This document shows positions 36,548 to 47,581 of a stretch of DNA of 64,000 bases, in pieces (positions within the stretch are counted from its first letter, which is position 1; every line of letters begins with the position of its first letter). The notes under the pieces are model-generated. The model worked only from the letters and a program-made list of their open reading frames with translations. It ran no database searches and had not been told where the DNA came from. The position numbers and the translations under genes were made by a program. The stretch is taken from assembly GCF_947179165.1 (NCBI RefSeq), contig NC_077242.1:45277097-45341096 (forward strand), written 5' to 3'. The stretch comes from Solanum dulcamara (lineage: Eukaryota; Streptophyta; Magnoliopsida; Solanales; Solanaceae).

Positions 36548-37937
36548 TATGGCATTGTCTGGATGCATGTCTGTGATACCTGAGGCCCCAACTGATGTAA
36601 GCCTAATGACATCTAAAGGGAACTTCGGATAAGTACCTTCCTGGTCTTCAGGTGACGGTTCACTTGACAGTTTCATCGAGTCTCAGATAAGGACTTAGTT
36701 GCATATGGTTTCTCACTACTCTACGTGTGCATACTGTAACCCTTCTTTCTTCGCGTCCTACGATGGGTCGGATATTATGTCGGGTGCATCGTTACTACTT
36801 CTTTCACTGCGTCCTGGGCCAGATGTGTATAGTTCCACGCACGAGAAGACAATGCCGTGCGTGAGGTGTGATATATGTTATATGTTATGACGATACGATT
36901 ATTCACCGAGTCCCAGGCCGGCTGCAATATGATAGTATATGTGGCAAAATAAGGGAGGCACCACCGAGTCCCTCCTTAGAGGGTCGGGTACGTATGTATA
37001 TTATGATGGTACGCTATAGACGTACACTACTCCATTCACCGAGTCCCTTACTAAAGGGGCCAGATACTTTATGTAGGCATGCATATGAGATTAAAGCAAT
37101 ACATTGTGACCCTGAGCCCCGCAATGAACCGAGTATAATACGATGATATACATGATAAGATGATACCGTATACGATGATATGATACCGTATACGATGATA
37201 TGATGAAATGAAATGCATGATGATACGATGATATGTGACTATGAGAATATGATTATAACACTGAGTTCACTAGAGGGTCGGGCACAGTATATGATGATGT
37301 ATAGGATTACATGTCCTAAGGTGCAGGTACAGTAATTTGTTAATTGTTATACTTGTCCCCTACATTCCTATTTCAGTTATGGTCTCAGTTACGATGTGTT
37401 ATGCTTTACATACTCAGTACATATATCGTACTAACCCCCCTTTTCTCTAGGGGGCTGCATTTCATGCCCGTAGGTACAGATGTTCATTCTGGAGATCCGT
37501 CAGCTTAGGAGTTCCTCTCAGCTATGTCGGAAGTGCTTCATTGTTCTGGAGCCTAATTTTTTATACTAGTCACTTAATGTATATATTTGTACATTTAGGG
37601 GTACGGCGGAGGCCCTGTCCCGTCATATATTGATGTTACTCTTCTTAGAGGTCTGTAGACATATGTATATGTGGGTTGTTTATAAGTTTGTTTCGATTGT
37701 GCCTATACGGCATGTTGTAAATGTTTTTATGTTATGACAGCCTCATCGGCCCATGCCCTTTCATAATAAGATATGAATGAAAGAGTCTACAGGTACATAA
37801 AAAAGTTTTAAACTATTGAGGTTTTTATGTATAGTATCACGTCACACACGGTTCAACTTCAGTGTAGCTGATAAATATGCAAAGAGGGTCAAGGTTGGAC
37901 CCCAGTCGTGGCCTACGGGGTTAGGTCGTGACAGAAG

Positions 37938-37949
37938 TGGTATCAAAGC
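37938..37949 (+). other. Primer binding site of E
   Basis: TGGTATCAAAGC, one mismatch from the initiator-Met site. Confidence 0.88.
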
Positions 37950-38136
37950 AGTTCGTCCTTAGAGTGTCTACAGACAGTGTCTAGTAGAGTCTTGTTTATC
38001 GGTGTGTTATGCACCACATCTATAGACAGGAGGCTACAGGACAGTTAGGATGTTACTTTCTTTCAGATCTAAGATCGTGCGTTAGAGCTATGTTAGTAGG
38101 ATGATCCCTCCCTAACGTACCATTATGTTTGCAGCA

Positions 38137-39110
38137 ACGCCTCCAAAGAAAGCGACAGTTGCTCAGAAGGGCAAGTTAATAGCGGATGAAACACGTCAGA
38201 CTCCGGGGGTTATTAAGGCTCATGCCCAGCCTATGCCGAGAATCATGCTTTAGTCGGCGAGCTCTACTATGCCTCCACCCCTAGAGGAACCTAGAGCAAC
38301 AGTAGTTGCATCCCCCGAAACCCCAATGCCTAGGCCTTTAGCCCCACAGCTAGGGCCAGAAGATAAGGCAATGAGGGATGCAGTTCAATTATTGACCAGA
38401 TTAAAGGCAGGGTAGGTTCAAAGGCATGGGCTGGGGATAAAGAGGCAATGCAGAGGGCGACAACCTGATAAAGATTACGGCAGAGGCTAGCATAAGAAGG
38501 CTAGGTTGGATGGTGATTCGGGGGAGTCCTAAGGTAGACAGCCTTACCAGTATAGTCGATACCCTACCTAACCAGCCTAGAGGGTGCCTCTTCAGTTCCC
38601 AGCTAGAAGATTTAATAACACGGGATGTTCAGGAGTCGGTCAAAGCACCAGGATTTCGGGTTCACCAATGAGCAAAAGTTCACATCAGTCGAAGCCACCT
38701 TTGCCCCAGTGTCCTCACTGTGGCAAGACTCATTTTAGGGAATGTCGTCTTACTACAGGTGCTTGTTTCGCCTGCGGCCGTCAAGGCCATTTTGTGAGAG
38801 AGTGCCCATTCAGAAAAAATTTAAATGATGCAGCTCAACCTATTGGATCAGTTGTTGGAGTTCCTCCTTCGTTGGCTGCGTGCCCTAAAAGACAGGATAT
38901 TCATACCTCAGCAGGCCATGGTAGAGACCGCGGCAGACCTTCTAGTTCTAGGAACTCGTCGAACCGCATTGATGCTTTGGCTAGTGGACAGGATCAGGAG
39001 GTGTCGTCAAATGTAGTTACAGGTACATTATTAATCTCCTCTCAGGATGTATATGTATTAATAGATCCAGGCTTCACCTTGTTATATATGTCTCTGTTGG
39101 CTGTCAGTAT
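38137..39110 (+). pseudogene. Truncated gag with zinc knuckles and protease start (element E)
   Basis: The start codon is lost (ACG at 38137 where D has ATG). Several stops lie in the N-terminal part. From 38584 the frame is open: CPHCGKTHFRECRLTTGACF, then the knuckle CFACGRQGHFVREC, then DVYVLIDPGFTLLYMS, the first residues of the aspartic protease. It has the same internal gag deletion and the same cut-off after the protease start as D, so the deletion predates the two copies. Confidence 0.82.
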
Positions 39111-39112
39111 TG

Positions 39113-39227
39113 GGCGCCCTATGTGGCTACGATATAATATGATATGAATATATATGATGTGTGCCCTGTGAGGCTGCGATATGATATGATGTGAATATAT
39201 ATATATGTTGGCCCTGTGAGGCATTGT
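39113..39227 (+). repeat. Minisatellite at the pol deletion joint (element E)
   Basis: Three units: GCGCCCTATGTGGCTACGAT, TGTGCCCTGTGAGGCTGCGA and GTTGGCCCTGTGAGGCATTG, each followed by an ATATGAT/TATATAT tract. Confidence 0.75.
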
Positions 39228-41340
39228 TGGCATTTTCTACATGCAGGTGTTGGGATAGTAAGAAATACAGAGGAAACTCTGCCCAAATTTTTATAGAAAG
39301 AGAAAGAGAATGAGATATAGGGCTATAGTATGTCTTGAAAGGTTGTGCTCACTACAATGATGAGATTTGACTAAACAAGTATGGCTGACCTCGAGAAATG
39401 AGTTAATTACTGAATTAATGGCAATAGAAATTAGGAAGTCGATACTAATATAGTAGAACGAAGTTGGAAAAGAGCTATAAGCCAAAGAAGATTACTTAGA
39501 GAAGACTGATAGATCGGGATAAAATGATATAGTAAGGCATCTCCTGAATTGATACATAGGGATAAACTATGACAAGTTATAGTTAAGGGAAGTAACAGTA
39601 TGATTAAGACAAGAGTACGAGGGATAAAGAATTGTGACGGATATGAAGTGTTAATAAGACAACCTATGAAACATTAAGGAAGATTTATCAAGTTTCGTAA
39701 GGAAAGTGTCGAGTAAAGGTTATGTTGTGACGAAAAGGATAGCTAGTGCAAGGAAATAAAGAGTTATATGGAATCCCTTATTCCCAACCAAGAATAGAAA
39801 TGAGCTGAAGGAATAATAGAGAAGTTGTAATAGACGCACGCGAGATAGATGTGATTAATTAAGTATGAGTATCGAACAAAAAGAGAAATAGATAGTTACG
39901 AACTGGAGGTATAGTACGATGAAAAGGTATTAAGACAAAGCCACTACTACAACGAAGTTGATATGGTTTTAAGCAGGATTAGAAGTGAACCTTAAGCGCA
40001 CGACAAAGATAAAAGCTCAGGAGGCATAAAGAAGTATTGTGTATACGTGACTCCACCTTGACGATTAATGAGATACTGTAAGGAAAGGGAATATCGATTC
40101 GCAGAACAACTGCTGCATTACTAAGTTATTAGAAGAATAAGAGGTGTCCACGGGAATAAGTTTAGTATAACGACAGAGCTTGAAACGCGAATCGCTAAAG
40201 TATAAGTACTCCCGAGTGAAAGATTTGAACCAAGGGTGAGCACAAGCTAATTACTGATTGGGATGAATGGAATGTGGCTCGGAATGCATTGCTACATTAC
40301 GGATATTACTCGAGTATCAACCATTAGATGAGGTTTTATACGATATATTACCAATACTAAAGCACCCTATGGTTATGCTAGGGTTCCCATAAAGGCAACC
40401 TAACGTATGGATGATTAAACCAAAAAATATAGATATGGTGCAGCACGCTAAATATGTTGGAGTGGAATCATTCGCGTGTGAATGGCTGAAAATAAATAGA
40501 GGATGACGTGGGTACACCCTAAAAGGGGGAAAGTGGACAAGAGAAGTACAAGCGTAAAAGAAAATCGACTGACGCTATCGTATGTAAATAGGAAAGCTTA
40601 AACTTCAAACGAGACCCCATAAGGGATGGACGTGATCATACCCACACTGATGCACCGGATTTCGTCAAAACTCCGAAGTTAAGCGTGCTCGGATGAGAGT
40701 AGCACTGGGATGGGTTACCCCCTGGGAAGTAAGAAAGGGAACGAAACAAGTATGAAAAAAGAGATTATAAAGGTGTATTAGTACAACGACACATATAGAA
40801 CAGAGTAAGCCAAAACTAGAAAAGATTATGACTGAAATACAACGCACTTCGTGAAAATGGCACAAGAATAGTTGTGCAGCTTACGAACATTGGCATACTA
40901 AGAGCGAGGTCAAATGATTATTCGATAAAAGGAAGTCAATAATAGCAATGTGATTGCCATACTTAGAATTTATTAAAGAAAAGTGTAAGATGGTTCGAGA
41001 CAGAACTATTAAGATATAATCAATATTAAGGACAAAAGCCCTAGCGGAGCCCTGACCTCGACCGAAGGAGGTAAGCTGCTAGTATAGAGACACTAAAGCA
41101 TTTTCTGAATGGCTCTACGTACCTACACACATTTGTGAAAAAATTATGGTATAATGTGTGGTAATAAAACTGGAAGTAAGATCTAAGTAAAAGAACAAGA
41201 TAGCATACCTAAGGTGTTACAAGTTGAATTAAGAGGAGTTGTATAATGGTTTAAACGAAGAGGAGCATCAGAGGCTTGATAGCCTGTTACGGGGGATAGG
41301 AATCCCAATTCGGAAATGGAAGGTGGTTAATGTAGGTTAT
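39228..41340 (+). other. Non-coding internal region of element E, including 5S-like segment
   Basis: Homologous to the corresponding parts of A and D. No reverse transcriptase motif was found. Confidence 0.7.
40623..40730 (+). pseudogene. 5S rRNA-derived segment in element E
   Basis: The third copy has the same limits. CTCCGAAGTTAAGCGTGCTC is intact. The C-box-like block has a G-to-T change (GGGATGGGTTACC). Confidence 0.87.
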
Positions 41341-42095
41341 AGTGCAGGCTGACCTCGCACTTTACGGAAGTATAAGTTTATATGGGTTATGGTAGATAAG
41401 CTGACAAAATTAACCCATTTTCTTCCAATTAGGAAGATATATTTAGCTAAGGGTTATACGAGATGACATATCAAGGAAACAATAAGATTTCACAGGGTTC
41501 CCACATCTATTATCTCTGACGGGGAAGTTCAACGTATGGCTAATCGCTGGAAATCATTCCGGAAGGGATTGAGGAACACAGATGAATCTTAGTACGACAT
41601 TTTGCCCTTCGATTAAGGGACAGGCCTAGATGTGATCCACTAAATTGTTGATAAGGTACAGCTTAATCCGGGACAAGCTATCAATTAGAAGCCTAGAGTC
41701 GGCAAGAAAGGGATACATTGATCCTTCTCAAGTCATTTGTAGAAAAGATAAAGCTGCCTATGAGTGGGACCTACCATCCGATTTGAAATAATACATTCAG
41801 TTTTAACAGATCAATGCTTCGCAAGAATGTAAACGACACTCCCAGAATATTTCCCATAGAGGAGGTCCACGTAACAGGGAGTTATCCTATGAGGGGCAAC
41901 CTATTTCCATCTGGGATCAGCAGATTAAACGGGTTGTGAACTAAGGACATAGCTTCCGTCAAGTACTGTGGTGGAATAAGAATCGTGAAGAAATAACTTG
42001 GGAAGTTAAGGAGGACATAAAACACAGGTGTCCATACCTATTCCCGATATCTACAGATAACCCCCACTCCTACAACTCCGTATATTAATTACTCG
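41340..42095 (+). pseudogene. Degenerate integrase tail and chromodomain (element E)
   Basis: The integrase core block (VMVDKLTKLTHF-like, near 41390) and a GVPTSIISDG-like block (near 41500) are followed by a broken chromodomain at about 41930-42050. It is more decayed than in A and D. Confidence 0.7.
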
Positions 42096-42205
42096 GAGGA
42101 AAAGCTATATTATCGCAATATAAAACAATTTTCCTATAGTTTGTATAAAGTCTTAAGGGAAGTTTATTTAACATTCGGGGACAAATTTCTAAACGGGGGA
42201 ATTTC

Positions 42206-44243
42206 TGTTATACCCCACACTTTTGAACCTTGACACGTGTCCCTAATCGTCTTGAAAGTAGCCATGATACCCTTACCATCCACACATATCAAACAACTCC
42301 AAGGAAAGAAGATTGTGATACCTTGTGAGAAGGAAAGTTGGAAATAGAGTCATACGAATCCGGAAAGAGTTGGAGGCTAAGAAATGAGTCGTAGAACTCG
42401 ATTTACCAACGTAAGCCACTAAGTTAAGAGTCTTATACACTTAAGTTGTTTAAGTATATACCAATCTTACGTAGTAAGATTACATCAGCTCTTAAAATAA
42501 AATGAGATTACGAATCCACGAGGAAGAAAAAAAAATTACGCGGGGCAGCCAATGGGAGGGTGACACATGGCAGCACCTAAGAAAGCAAGTGACCCACCTG
42601 CTTGGGGTCAAGTAGGTGACCCACCTGCTTGGGGTAGGTGGGCCCCACTACCACGTGGCAGCCCCTCCTTGAAAGGGTGGATCTGTGGCCCAATAAGGGC
42701 TTGACACGTGTCACCCTTAGAGGATGACACATGTCACTTCCTAAGGGACCCTATATATGTATGTTAATGACTCTTAAGTCACTTTGAGTCCAAAACTCAG
42801 CCAAGTGATAGAGAGAAACGTGAGAGAAAGAGAGCTCACAAGAGCAGCCACAAATTAGAGGAAATTAAGGTAAGTTCTTCACTTTTCTTTCGTGAATTAA
42901 TTATCCACGGTGTTCCCTAAGTACGTGGATATGTATATATGTGATTTATGATGTCTACGGAACCATAAATTCAGCTTTACGCTTGGAACAAACAAGAGAA
43001 AATTGAAAGGAACAATTCTAGGAACAAGAGGAGGGAGCTACGGGTTTGGCCTTTGGAGCTGAGTCTCCGACTTTCGTTCTGTGAATCAATTATTTTAAGT
43101 CTCACTCAGCTGTATAATGATGTTTAATAGCATAAAATCATAATTTGGGGTAGCGAAAAAGTGTCAAAATAGTCCGCTCCATTTCAGCACGGCAAAAGAT
43201 TTTCGAAGCAAGTTTTAGCTAGTTCTAGCCAATTTCGGGAAAGGCAAGTTCTTCCCCTTTAATTTGAAGTTTATGAAGTTAAATTAGGGTGTATTACACA
43301 CCTTAGGATCTGATGGAATTTGGGGAAAAGATTTGAAAAGTTCAGCGTTCGGAATAAACTAAATTGGAGTCGCTAGAAGTTAATTGTCGTCAAAATAAAG
43401 TGTCATTCTTGTGAGTTGTTGCTATAGGAGTGTACCGTGTACGAGGATATGATACCATATACGATGATATGATACCATATACGATGATATAATACCGTAT
43501 ACTATGATATAATGAAATGAAATGCATGATGATACGATGATATGTGACTATGAGAATATGATTATAACACTGAGTTCACTAGAGGGTCGGGCACAGTATA
43601 TGATGATGTATAGGATTACATGTCCTAAGGTGCAGGTACAGTAATTTGTTAATTGTTATATTTGTCCCCTGCATCCCTATTTTAGTTATGGTCTCAATTA
43701 CAATGTGTTATGCTTTACATACTCAGTACATATATCGTACTGACCCCCCTTTTCTTTGGGAGGCTGCATTTCATGCCCGTAGGTACAGATGTTCATTCTG
43801 GAGATCCGTCAGCTTGGGAGCTCCTCTCAGCTATGTCGGAAGTGCTTCACTGTTCTGGAGCCTAATTTTTGATACTGGTCACTTAATGTATATATTTGTA
43901 CATTCAGGGGTACGGTGGGGGCCCTGTCCCGCCATATGTTATTGTTACTATTCTTAGAGGTCTGTAGGCATATGTATATATGGGTTGTTTATAAGTTTGT
44001 TTCGATTGTACCTATACGGCATATTGTAAATGTTTTTATATTATGACAGCCTTATCGGCGCGTGCCCTTTCATGATAAGATACAAATGAAAGAGGCTACA
44101 GGTATATAAAAAAAATTTAAACTATTGAGGTTTTTGTATATAGTATTATGTCACACACGGTTCAACTTTAGTGTAGCTGATAAATACGCATAACAGGGTC
44201 AAGGTCGGACCCTAGTCGCGGCCTACGGGGTTGGGCCGTGACA
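42206..44243 (+). repeat. D/E array LTR 3, shortened and diverged (2038 bp)
   Basis: It starts TGTTATACCCC after a decayed purine tract and ends GGGCCGTGACA. At about 43435 the sequence jumps from the LTR 5' part to the GATACCATATACGATGATAT stretch, skipping about 1.6 kb including most of the hairpin array. It shares an extra ~200-bp block (about 42840-43090) with LTR B. Promoter: TGACACGTGTCA at 42702-42713, TGACACATGTCA at 42725-42736, TATA at 42752-42758. The stem-loop module is at 43725-43786. Confidence 0.82.
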
Positions 44244-44413
44244 TTTTCTATCACTCTGATCTATCGCACGATCTTAGATATGGAAGAAAGGTAATATCCT
44301 AAATGTCTTGTAGCCTCCTGTTTATAGATATGGAATGCAACACATCGATAAACAAGACTCTACCAGACACAGTCTGTAGACATTCTGAGGAAGGACCGCT
44401 CTGATACCACTTT
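44244..44413 (-). other. Element F leader with primer binding site
   Basis: The reverse complement matches the leader that follows the primer site in D and E. The site itself (GCTCTGATACCA on the plus strand) is at 44398-44409, four bases inside the LTR end. This fixes F as a minus-strand element whose 5' LTR is at 44414-47270. Confidence 0.85.
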
Positions 44414-47270
44414 TGTCACAACCTAACTCCTTACGCCGTGAAATCGGGCACTCATGCGTACCCTTAGCCCCACTTAGCGTGTTAGCAAAATAAACAAAAG
44501 TAGAAATCAAAAAGGGGTCGCTAGAGAGCGAATGAGAACAAATATAGCACAAGACGGCCGTTAAGGCCATCACGGAACATAAAGCCCAAAACATATATAC
44601 ATAACCCACATCACAAGTCTGCAGACCTCTACAAAATGATAGCCTATTCATATGATTGGACAAGGCCCCGTCGTACCCTTAACCAACATGTACAAATGTA
44701 CAACAGAAAAGTTAGTACCAAAATAAGGCTCCAAGCAAAGGAGCACTACCAACCAACAGGGTGGATGTCCTAAGAAAGAGGATCAGCAAACCGAGCATCT
44801 GTACCTGTGGGCATGTAACGTAGCCCCCGAAGAAAAGGGGTCAGTATGGACAATGTACTGAGTATGTAAAGCATGGACTGTAATAGGTAAAGCCATTACC
44901 ATAATAGAAGGTGCAAAAATGAGCAAAATATCTAGAATATCAAAATATTTTTCATAACCACGGATAATGTATGCAGAAAAACATATGCCATATCCGGCCC
45001 CATTATGGGACTCAGTGAATAAATTATGGTCGCTGCCCCATCACTGGCGCCACAGCATATTATAACTCCAGAGTAGGGAATATCTCCATAACAAATCATA
45101 TCATATCAGATGGTCATATCAAATCATATCATATCATATGGGTACATGACACATCATAACTCCACAAATCAAACCTATGTACAAGGCGTACCTGCCCCGT
45201 CACGTCAGGGCATGGCGAACGATGTAGAGAAGTACGCACACTAATAAAACCTGACCCAGGCTCAGTGAAGGAAGCATTGAGGAATCCCTGAGTGGAGTAC
45301 TGAGAAACTAAATGCACTTTAAATCATTTCTGAGACTCGACGGAGTTAACAAAATGAGCTATTATTCAAAAATCAAGACAAGAGTCATATCACGTACCTT
45401 TTGAATATCACTATGAGTTATATCCAGATAGAAATTTTAGAATCATATACACGTATCTAGGCACGATAAAATATCCTTCGGAAAATCAAGAAGTTGGTCA
45501 TCCTTGCGGCTCTACGAATAGGAACTTCCTTGGAATCATATAAAAGTCATATACTTGTTTCATAAAAACCATGCCAAAAAGGAAGATAAGCTTTATATAA
45601 CTATGTCAGAACATGCCAAGAGAAAGAATGGTTAGCTTTACATACTTATGCCAAAGACATGTCAAAACAAGGAACGGTTAGCTTTACATACCTCTTATGG
45701 ATTACTCTCACCAACATTCGCCTCGTCGTCTTTTGAACCTATTTAACATGAGAGTAATACTAAGATTAATAATATTTCACTTTCCAATTTCCAACTCTAC
45801 ATCCACGTATCTATAGGAATTATTTCCTTATCCATTTCCCTTAACTAGCTTATTACTAGCTCCGAAGTTACCGCAAATTGGGTAGCATCTCCCCTATAAC
45901 TTCAACATCCCCGAGATTTCAACTCGACCAAAATATCAACAACCATACCAACAACAACAACCAGCAGCATATATATAAATAAATCACTTCAACATTACCC
46001 AATACAACTCCAAACAACTAGCTCCGAACTACGATACCAAAATAGAGTTCTTAGCCTTTATTTCATAAAATATTTTACCATATAAAACGGAGGGTCGTAT
46101 GGCTGCAACCAGCAGAACCCACACCCCTTTTTGAGTACTTTCCATCCCTGCAACACGCAATTAAACCACCCCCAACCTGCAGCACCACAACAACAACACA
46201 CTACTCGACTTTGATTTACCTACTACGACTTCAATTTAGTTTGTTTCTAACGTCAAGCATCCTTATACACTTTTTTCACTTACAGCCTCACTTAAGAAAT
46301 GTAATATACCCCATAACAACATCATAAACTTCAATTTGAAAGGAAAAGCCTTACCTTTCCCAAAACTCGCCAAAACTTGCCACGGAAGTTCTTCTAGCGT
46401 GACTGAAACTTCGTGGCTTTTTGTTGTCCGTTTGGGGATGCTACAAACCATAAATTTATATTACTAACACCTTCATAACTTAGTGGTATACCCCATATAA
46501 TTAATCCACAGAACGGAATCGGAGAACTTACCTTTTTCTCCTCCCAAAATAATAGCTCTTTCTTCTCTCTAGCTTAAGTTTCTCTTCTCATCTTTTTGTC
46601 TAGAACTTTCTTGGAGATAAGATGACTTATAGGATGAAGATGAACTTAAAGTCATAAATTATATATATATATATATATATACATGTCATCCCCTTAGTGG
46701 TGACACATGTCAAGCCTTAAGTGGTGACACGTGTCAAGCCCTTATTGCATGTGGGAGTCCACCACCCTTGCTCCAGCTGCTGCCACGTGGAACTCTCTCA
46801 TGCTACCATGTGGCACTCTCTCATGCTGCCATGTGGCACTCTCTTTTCCCCTTCGTGGGTTCGTAATCTCGTCTTACTTTATGAACTTATGTAATCCTTG
46901 CTATATAAACTTAGTATGTACTCAAGTAGCTTAAGTATGTAAGATTTCTAAGTTGGTAGCTTACGTAAATAAGTCGATTCCTGCGATTCATTATTCGGTC
47001 TCCAACTTCTTCCAGATTCTTATAACTTTATTTCCAATCTTCTCTACTATGGGGTATCGCATTCTCCTTTCCCTTAGAGTTTTTTGATAGCGTTATACAT
47101 TACCCGTCTCACATGGTAACTCTTAAGAAGCTTAAGAGTTCTTAAGAAGTCTTAAGAAGCATTTAGAAGCTTTAAGAAACTTTAGAAAACCTTAAGAAAC
47201 TTAAGAAACTTAAGATCCTTTCAAGAAACTTACGAACTCATTCCAAGGTACAAAAGTACGGGGTGTAACA
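44414..47270 (-). repeat. Element F 5' LTR (minus strand, 2857 bp)
   Basis: Runs from TGTCACAACC to GGGGTGTAACA. It pairs with 22395-25313. Flanking bases AATAC (22390-22394) and AACAC (47271-47275) could be a 5-bp target duplication with one change. Promoter boxes on this LTR: TGACACATGTCA at 46701-46712 and TGACACGTGTCA at 46725-46736. The stem-loop module is at 44801-44860. Confidence 0.85.
46659..46681. repeat. (TA)n microsatellite in F 5' LTR
   Basis: About 22 bp of TA, half the length of its partner in the other LTR. Confidence 0.9.
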
Positions 47271-47576
47271 AACACTTAGGAAAAAGTCTAAAGTGCCCTT
47301 GCTAAAAACTAAATTCGTCTAGAAAATCATCGCCAGGTTTGCGACGCAGAGGCAAGCAAGTCTGCGACACGGACTTTCCGCGCACCTTACTGGTTTGCGC
47401 AGTTCCTTGAAAAATCTATCTTTCGATCTACGGGTCCTAAAAATCCACCGAGACTATTTTCCTACAGGTTTTGACCCCCTGATTCCAAACTCAAATTTTT
47501 CAAAAATATTAAGGATAATGCATTACATGAGCGGCCTATTCCAAAGGCATTTTTGAGCATTTTGAGGAATATGACA
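47271..47576 (-). repeat. Solo LTR G, right portion
   Basis: This is the remainder of the LTR whose left portion is 20654-22394. It ends ...GAATATGACA on the plus strand and is followed by TACAA (47577-47581), the second copy of the target duplication. On the minus strand it starts TGTCATATTCC. Confidence 0.75.
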
Positions 47577-47581
47577 TACAA

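Larger units (their letters stand above)
34442..37933 (+). repeat. D/E array LTR 2, shared (3492 bp)
   Basis: It starts TGTTACACCCC and ends TAGGTCGTGACA. It is preceded by a purine tract and followed by a primer site, so it acts as 3' LTR of D and 5' LTR of E. The stem-loop module is at 37416-37477 and the 21-bp minisatellite at 36458-36547. Confidence 0.9.
26917..44243 (+). mobile_element. D/E array: LTR-internal-LTR-internal-LTR
   Basis: Three LTRs in the same orientation (26917-30396, 34442-37933, 42206-44243) alternate with two internal regions, each opened by a primer site and closed by a purine tract (the last one is decayed). The first two LTRs are very similar (for example 28589-28771 against 36128-36310, one residue difference in 60 codons). 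The third is shorter and diverged. Such three-LTR tandems are classically explained by unequal recombination between two copies or by insertion of one element into the LTR of another. No matching 5-bp duplication was found at the outer ends (TATAT against TTTCT). Confidence 0.85.

Noticed and set aside
22390..47275. AATAC/AACAC as a definite target duplication of element F
   Set aside because: One of five bases differs, so it is recorded only as possible; the TACAA pair around G is the firm one.
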